Origin: Cardiocondyla obscurior
Lineage: Eukaryota > Arthropoda > Insecta > Hymenoptera > Formicidae
Assembly (NCBI RefSeq): GCF_019399895.1
Contig: NC_091864.1
Coordinates: 9,402,001-9,466,000, forward strand
DNA length: 64,000 nucleotides
Direction of reading: 5' to 3'
In this document: positions 57,962 to 64,000 of the stretch, in pieces
Layout: the number at the start of each line of letters is the position of its first letter
Position numbering within the stretch: position 1 is the stretch's first letter
Notes under the pieces: model-generated
What the model was told of the DNA's origin: nothing
Seen by the model: only the letters and a program-made list of their open reading frames with translations
Databases searched by the model: none
Made by a program: the position numbers and the translations under genes

Positions 57962-58097
57962 ATGAATTTTTAATGAAAATTGCAAGGCACCGTATTGTTC
58001 GCCGGAAGAACAGCCCCTCGAGTTTTCTTCCATCCACAAAATCGGCGATCGCTGACTACAACTTTGCCATACGCGGGGCAATGAAAATATTTAATGA
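57962..58097 (+). promoter_or_regulatory. upstream module of OR-19
   Basis: ATGAATTTTTAATG at 57962 stands in for the TTGCAT element; AAATATTTAATGA is at 58085-58097, 441 bp before the start, the largest distance in the array, leaving room for a longer 5' UTR or an untranslated exon. Confidence 0.45.
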
Positions 58098-58429
58098 ACC
58101 GTCTCCTGCCCGTCGACGGTCGACGGAGGTAGAGCTCGCGACCCTTCGGCATCCTTCAGTCCATCCGCGGCGTTTACAGGTGCGTGTCTCCGCGTCTTCG
58201 TAGTCTACAAATCTGTTCCGCGGTCGCGCTTGACGCTGATATCCTTCAACATATTTCGTTCAACTAGTTGCGTCCGTTTCATTTATCCTCATTTAATAAC
58301 GTACCCCGTGGTACTAAATATTCTCTCTTTGGTCCCCATCGAGTAACACCGCAAAACAATTTTCTGATATCTCGATTAAAAAGCTTATTCAAAGTCTTTC
58401 GCTTCCTTCGAAAAAAGAGATTTTCAAAA

Positions 58430-58454
58430 GAGAGAGAAAGAGAGAGAGAGAGAA
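58430..58454. repeat. GA-rich simple repeat
   Basis: An imperfect AG run of about 25 bp, 70 bp before the OR-19 start codon. Confidence 0.85.
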
Positions 58455-58525
58455 AAAACGAGAAACGTGGAAGAGCTACACTCGTTTTAGCTCCACCTCT
58501 TCGATTATGCTATAACTCGTAAAAA

Positions 58526-60938
58526 ATGGCTAATACGATCACCCAAGCGATTGAAATCGGACTTCGTGTCGTCGGTATCTGGCCGGACTCGGATTATATA
58601 ACTGTCAGTCGTTTCTTCTGGACCACAACAATGATATTCGTGCAAATCTTTCAATACCGTCACATGGTGTTGCATTTTAATTCTAACGATGTCTCGGAGC
58701 TGATGGACGGTCTAAGCGAAACGCTATCTTATAGCTTATTATGTGTAAAATTGATTGTCTTCTGGACGAAACAACGGTACGTTACCACTTACAGTAAACT
58801 TTACAAGCCGAATAAATAAAAAAAAAACGATCGACACGAAATGCATTAAAAATTATCATTGTTTTGCGCTGTATATAATAAAGAGATTATTATTTTGCCA
58901 TAAATTTTAGCATATTAGAAGACAAATACCTTTTTATACTATTTTTAATTATTATATAATTAATTTCAAACTATTATTTCATGATTATAATCGGGGCATA
59001 TCGCTGGCAATAATATTTCATACCACGACATTTTTTAACCCACCCTCTAATTTGTTATCAAATGCAGACGAATAGTTTTTCGATCGTAGTCGATCATAAT
59101 TTTCAAGGGGGGAATATCTTCGCTCTCGCGGTGCTGCAGAAAATCGATTCTTCTTAGAATATTTAACGACGTGTTAGAGAACATCGCGACGGACTGGAAG
59201 GAATGCGGGGATGCTTTGCGCAGCATGAGCAACATGGCCAGTTTGTCGAGTCGCTTCTCAAATTTGATCGTCGGCCTGCACTCGATTGCCGTGATGTTCT
59301 ACGGAATCGGCGTCATCGCCCTGCACAACGACCACGGCGACACCGGCAATCGTGAATTTTTCCTCAAAATGGAGTTACCTTTCGAGGCCGGCACGTCACC
59401 AATTTACGAGGTCGTCATGACCACGCAGTTCCTGCATCAAATAACGGCCGCCAGCGTGATCGGCGTGCTCAGCGCGCTACTCGTTACCTTGGTAAGTTGA
59501 AGGGCCTCCGAGGCCTTCGGATCTCGAGAGATTTTCAAGTTCCCGGCTGAGATTACCCCCGGGAATGCATCCTGAGAACTAGCTCAGCCCGCGTTACCCG
59601 AATGACTGCTCGTAACACATTTCGATTTATTTAGAAAAAGTTGTGAGAAAAGTAATTGGTAAGAAATCAATTTCCAGCCAGTATATATTTCATTCCCTTT
59701 CCTTCTTTAATTTATGTTCAATAATAATGATTATTATTACTGACGTGGTTTTTAATATTATTAACAAACTTATGTTTTAGTAGAAAAGTTTAAGATATTG
59801 TATTTGTTATAATATCATGTGGTACTTGTATATACTTTTAGAATTTATAATGAAAGCGGATAATAAAGTTAAATTTCTAGGTGCTCCACGCGGGCAGTCA
59901 AATCGATATTTTGCGAGACAGACTATTAGAAATTTTATCAAAAGAGAAGAAGCCGGCTGTCTCTCTGATCACGATGGGATCGTTAATTCGAAGGCATCAG
60001 AACATCATCGTCTTCACCAAAAAGATCGAGAGCTTGTACTCCTACATTGCCTTAGCCCAATTCGTATCGAACACGATTGTTATTTGCTGCTTGGGATTCA
60101 TCATAGTAAACGTAAGTAATTTCAATAATTTTCGCCACAAAAATCAATCAATTACACTTTTAATTTATAATTTTATCAGACGTTATCTTTTACGTGTAAA
60201 GTGACTCACATCTTTAATATTTTGGCATTGATCGCGTTCAACAGGAAAGAAAAAAAAAAAGCTTTGCAACTGTCCGTAAAGATCGTGAATCTGATTGACG
60301 TGTACTTTTAATTTTAATCAAATTTAGGATACGCCAATCAGACTCACGACTTTTACGACAGAGTTGCGAAGCAGCAGAAAATATACGATCGTCGAATATT
60401 TCAATGTTGCAGTCGATCGGCAGCGATCACGGCTTCTCCGTTCTATTAAAGTCTATTTTGTTTTACGTCGTTATTAATTTAGAGGCGTTTATTTTCTGTT
60501 TCGCCGGCGAGTATCTGAGCATGAAAGTGAGTTACCACCGCCACCGGTTCTACCGTGACGATTCTCTCCGCCGTTTGCCTCTCACGAATTTGACTTTCAG
60601 AGTAAGATGATCGGCGAAGCGGCGTACGAGTCTCGATGGTACGATTTAACTCCCAGTGAAAATCGACTTTTGCTTTTCCTAATAATGAGGTCGCAAAAAC
60701 AATTAACGATTACCGTCGGCAAATTCACGAATCTCTCTTTTCAGCAGTTCGCAAACGTAAGTTTTCCAAGTGGCCTCGATCGTATACCGGGGTTTTACAC
60801 GGTAATACATTATCGTTCGCTGCACGCGATTTTAACGTATACGATGGAAGCAATTAATTCTACGCACAAAGCAACGCTGTTTTTTCGCAGATCATTAAAT
60901 CGTCAGCGTCATATATCTCCGTGCTACACGCATTGTAA
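58526..60938 (+). CDS. OR-19: odorant receptor, six exons, 377 aa
   Basis: Coding exons: 58526-58776, 59158-59491, 59881-60111, 60413-60526, 60601-60756, 60891-60938, ending in TAA. Exon 6 is one codon shorter than all others (KSSASYISVLHAL then stop). Introns 1-3 are 300-390 bp; intron 3 holds a hairpin element. Exon 1: TQAIEIGLRVVGIWPDSDY, IFQYRHMVLHF, MDGLSETLSYSLL; exon 2: RIFNDVLENIATDWKEC, LKMELPFEAGTSPIYE; exon 3: VLHAGSQIDILRDRL; exon 4: FCFAGEYLSMK; exon 5: EAAYESRWYDL, RSQKQLTITVGK. Strong resemblance to OR-4 in exons 1 and 2. AATAAA at 61025. Confidence 0.92.
60261..60372. repeat. 112-bp palindromic element (MITE-like), copy 2
   Basis: In intron 3 of OR-19. Left arm 60261-60304 includes CGTGAATCTGAT at 60284-60295; right arm 60328-60372 is its near reverse complement (ATCAGACTCACGAC). 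Arms, length and loop size match the element in intron 1 of OR-3. Confidence 0.75.
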
Positions 60939-62077
60939 CGATATATTATTACATCACGGCTGTAACAATATCGAATTACTGATACTGCTGGAAGTTACGC
61001 ATAATAGAAAAATGGTCTATTTTTAATAAAAATCAATGATCAACCAACGTAAACGCCGGCGTCTTTTATTACGATAATATCTGTGCGCGAGTATTGTTAA
61101 ACGCGCATAGTTTATACAGCCAGCTTGTTGAAGATATGCCGCTGGGCTCAAAAACGGGACGGAAAAAATATTATATTTTATGTAAGGTTGAAAGCACGTC
61201 AAATTCTCATTTTCTAATCTAAAAGAACTTCGCGATGTCGTTCCGCGCTAAATTGCGAAAGTTACCCCTGAAGCGGCGAAGACCGATTTTCCCCCGATCT
61301 CGTTGCACTCGCATGAACATCTCGTTTTGACATGCAATCGTGCCAGATGGTCGCAATGAATGGATCGCAACGACAACGACGTTATACCGGGATTACTTAG
61401 CGCTACTTCGCACATATAATCAAGACGCTTTCACGTGGCAAAAACCAGCCTGGAGAGACGATTTTATTAACGTGTCTACCTGGCGCTACTGTCCCTCGCA
61501 AGCGCTCAATTTGCAAACTTTGAGTTTATAACTCGAAGGTACGAAAGAGGAGGATTTATACCCCGTATTATCTGGCAAAAATACACATCCCGCACAGCGT
61601 GGCGAGGTAACGTATACCAGAATAAGTCGCGGAATTCTATCTTTCGTACACAATTCTCCCTCCGTCAGATAATCCCGACGTGACATTTTCCGAAAGTACT
61701 TCCCACCGCGACTCTTATTTCCGACGTAATCGATTAAAAATTAAATCTCTTTTCGTTAAAGTGTAAAACAATTAGTTCATTATGTACATACAAAACGTCT
61801 ATTGAAAGTGAAAAGTCACGAGATTTTCGTGCACTTCGCGGCACGTTGCAAAACGGCGTTGTTACTAGGGCTAAAATCGATCCCGTCGAAATGTAATTAT
61901 TTCTCCGAATTTAATTTTATGCGGCAGGAAAGCCAGCTGGCAATTTCACTTTTTCATCGTCAATCTCGAGCGAGCGGAGGGCTCGCACGTGGATTCCCGC
62001 AGGTAATGAACGGACTAGTCGTTTCCAACTTTTTGGCGTTTAGAGGCAGCGCGATTTTCCGGGAAAAGCTGCGCCAG

Positions 62078-62136
62078 TGGCGGCGGGAACGGCGGCGGAG
62101 GCGACGGCGGCGATGGTGGCGGTGGTGGAAGCGACG
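62078..62136. repeat. GGC-rich trinucleotide tract
   Basis: Imperfect GGC/GGA/GGT triplets, by far the most GC-rich stretch in the window; translates as poly-Arg or, on the other strand, poly-Pro, typical of simple-repeat artefacts. Confidence 0.8.
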
Positions 62137-62937
62137 ACTTCCCCGGGCTGAGCGAATTGGTCTCCATGGAAACCATCCCGAAGCCAATCCGGGGTGCATT
62201 CGTACGTACATTTACCCTTGTCGTGGCGCGTCTGCAGCACCCCTCTACCCCCCTTCTTCCGCTTACCACCCTCAACCCTTATAAACTCGCATCCCCCCTC
62301 GCTCCCGTCCACCCCGAGCCAACATTTTCTCGCCGTCTTTCTCTCCCCTCGCTCTCCGTTCTGTATCACGGCCCGAGTCGTTCCTTCTCGTCTGCAGTTT
62401 CCCCGCCGCTCTCTTTTCCCCTCGTCTTTTTCGACCATTTTATTTATTCCTTATTCACTTTTATTGTTTCGTCTGCACACGGCCGCCTCCTGTATCTCCA
62501 CACTTCCATTTATTCCCGTCGCGCCCCGGCGATCCCGCCGCTTGTAAGTCTAAGAACAAAGTTGCTCATCTCCGTTTAAACATTTTTGTCGACAACGAAC
62601 GTGAACAATTATGAAAATTTTCTCTGTTCAAAAAGGAGACGCAGAGATCTCATTGTTGCGGGATCGCTGGTCGCTTTTCCACGATACCGATTTTTCGCTT
62701 GGGTCTATTTAACTATTATATTGGCAGATAGATCGCGGCATTCGTCGATTATTCAATCGTATATAGTTTCCGTAATCGTCTTAAAAAAAAAACTTGATAT
62801 AATTTCTGTTTAAATGTATATTTAAAATAACAAAATTCAAAGAATCAAAAAGTACTTAAAGCACACCATGTAAGATCCATACATCCGTAGTTGGTTACCG
62901 GAAATTATTAACCGTAAAACAATTTTTTTTTCTTTTT

Positions 62938-62993
62938 TGACGTTGAAGAGAAAAGAATGAATAATGCGTACGAACCGAGCGCTCTGTATGCCT
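62938..62993. repeat. dispersed repeat, copy 3 (diverged)
   Basis: TTGACGTTGAAGAGAAAAGA, AATAATGCGTACGA and GCGCTCTGTATG align with the copies at 25991 and 56031. An ACCATGTAAGATCCATACAT string 70 bp upstream (near 62866) parallels one near 25928. Confidence 0.45.
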
Positions 62994-64000
62994 GGTATAA
63001 AAAAAGTGATTAGATTTATCCGTGTAGATTGAGTTTTTTTTTATGTTAAACTAAATTACCGTAATACACCATTTTTGTAATCTAGGTCGAGGGTTAAAAG
63101 AAATACGGTTCGATCGAATTCCGGGGTATAAATTAAACATTTGGACATTCCGCACAATGGAGAGCTTCCAACAAAGAACATTTCGTTCCTCCATAACTCT
63201 ATTTCCGCGAAGAGCGTACCGCGGGGATGTATTTTTACTTTGTCGAGTGCCTGATAAATTAACGTTATTTAAATATCATTTTAGTTTGTTTGTCGCGTTT
63301 CTTCCGCTGAGTATATCATTTACATCGGAACCGTTGTACTAGAGATGTTTTCTCGCCGCTGAAAGATTCTTTTTACCGCTCATCCATCACGACGTTCATT
63401 GATTTTCGTTTCAATTTTTCTCCGATTTTTTATTTCCTTTTTTTTTTCAGCCGCCGCCGCCGCTTGGTTTCCGAAACAATACTTTCCAAGACGGCATTCT
63501 GTCTTTATTCCCGTTTATTTCGGTCGACGAGTCGGCTATCGTCGGATCCATAATGCGGCAATGTGACATGTCGATCGTTTCGTGACCCTACAGATGCTAT
63601 TACGTGTCCCATTACCCTTGCTCCGAATACTCGGCAACTCGATTCGATAATCCGCAAGGGTGTATTTCGTTCGTTGCATCGTGATGTTCAAATTTAGCAA
63701 ATTATGCGTCCGTGTTCAACACGCCGAAAATTATCAATGTTTTATACGCAAGCTAACATTTAGAACGTGGGTGCATTAAAAAAAAGAATCCTAGCTTCTA
63801 AATAAAAATTAAATTACTCTTCGTGTGCATAACGCAACACTAAAACATTGAATTAAAATCTGTATCTCATTAAACTGTATAATATTGTGAAAATAAATAT
63901 CGTTTCGCGTCACAGGTAGGTAAATCTCCGAGCTCCGTCTACGAGGGAAGATTTATTTTCTTCTAAGAACACCTCGCTATCGATTCCGGAACTTTGCTCG

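Larger units (their letters stand above)
56848..58525. other. intergenic, OR-18 to OR-19
   Basis: A 1.7-kb spacer holding two successive leader modules, the first without a gene (57397-57542) and the second before OR-19. A GA-rich run lies at 58430-58454. Confidence 0.55.
60939..64000. other. 3-kb gene-poor right flank
   Basis: No receptor exon or conserved OR leader found on either strand. It holds a GGC/GGA-rich trinucleotide stretch (about 62078-62136), a long C/T-rich stretch (about 62220-62432) and a dispersed repeat copy (62938-62993). Several open frames exist in the GC-rich part but are low complexity. It may be the 5' region or an intron of a neighbouring non-receptor gene; nothing recognisable supports a model. 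Confidence 0.5.

Noticed and set aside
61802..62438. Open frames on both strands in the GC-rich tail (poly-Arg on +, poly-Pro on -)
   Set aside because: They are translations of a GGC/GGA simple repeat and a C/T-rich tract, with no domain, no splice-linked partner and overlapping frames on both strands.
1..64000. tRNA, rRNA, CRISPR arrays, bacterial operons or viral genes
   Set aside because: None found by reading; gene structure, introns and composition are those of an insect nuclear genome.

Overview
The window is eukaryotic DNA from an insect, most likely a hymenopteran and probably an ant. It is AT-rich, with many poly-A/T runs and short GT-AG introns, and it is almost wholly occupied by a tandem array of insect odorant receptor (OR) genes. 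All of them lie on the + strand, head to tail. I assembled 19 intact gene models (OR-1 to OR-19, window numbering only), plus one decayed relic between OR-1 and OR-2. I could not assign a named OR subfamily or species from sequence alone.

Every intact gene has the same architecture. There are six coding exons with intron phases 2-0-0-0-0. Exon 1 (about 85 codons) carries a GIWP-like motif and TM1-TM2. Exon 2 (about 115 codons) carries a [RKQ]-x-F-x-x-[IL] start, a DW motif, TM3, an LKMELPFE-like extracellular segment and TM4. Exon 3 (77-82 codons) runs from LHVxGQIDI to TM5. Exon 4 (37-38 codons) is TM6 with an EAFIFCFAGEYL-like core. Exon 5 (52 codons) has A-AY-s-WY, RSQK-LT-T-GK and LSL--F motifs. 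Exon 6 (16-17 codons) is the [IV]-x-K/N-A-S-x-S-Y-x-S-V-L-x-A-M tail. Predicted proteins are 377-396 aa, normal for insect ORs, which are seven-helix ligand-gated channel subunits that work with Orco in the dendrites of olfactory neurons.

Layout: OR-1 to OR-3 (0.2-9.7 kb) form one clade. OR-4 (10.8-13.7 kb) resembles OR-19. OR-5 to OR-7 (14.7-22.6 kb), OR-8 to OR-10 (23.7-32.1 kb) and OR-11 to OR-18 (33.5-56.8 kb) are three local expansions. OR-15/16/17 are very recent copies of a roughly 2.56-kb unit. OR-19 (58.5-60.9 kb) ends the array. The last 3 kb (60.9-64 kb) has no recognisable gene; it contains a GC-rich trinucleotide tract and a long pyrimidine tract.

The most interesting pattern is non-coding. 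From OR-8 onward almost every gene has an ordered upstream module: TTGCAT(A/T)TTTAAAG, then 120-175 bp later AAATATTTAATGA, usually followed about 10 bp on by an ATTG(G) box. Clade-specific variants occur before OR-1 to OR-3 (GATTGATT) and OR-5 to OR-7 (ATGCAAAT octamer). Copies of this module also occur without a gene (57.4 kb, and a TTGCAT block at 17.0 kb), suggesting relics of deleted receptors. Other points include a 728-bp inverted-repeat insertion, a second hairpin element family in two introns, a GC-AG intron, a three-copy dispersed repeat, and signs of gene conversion between OR-16 and OR-17.
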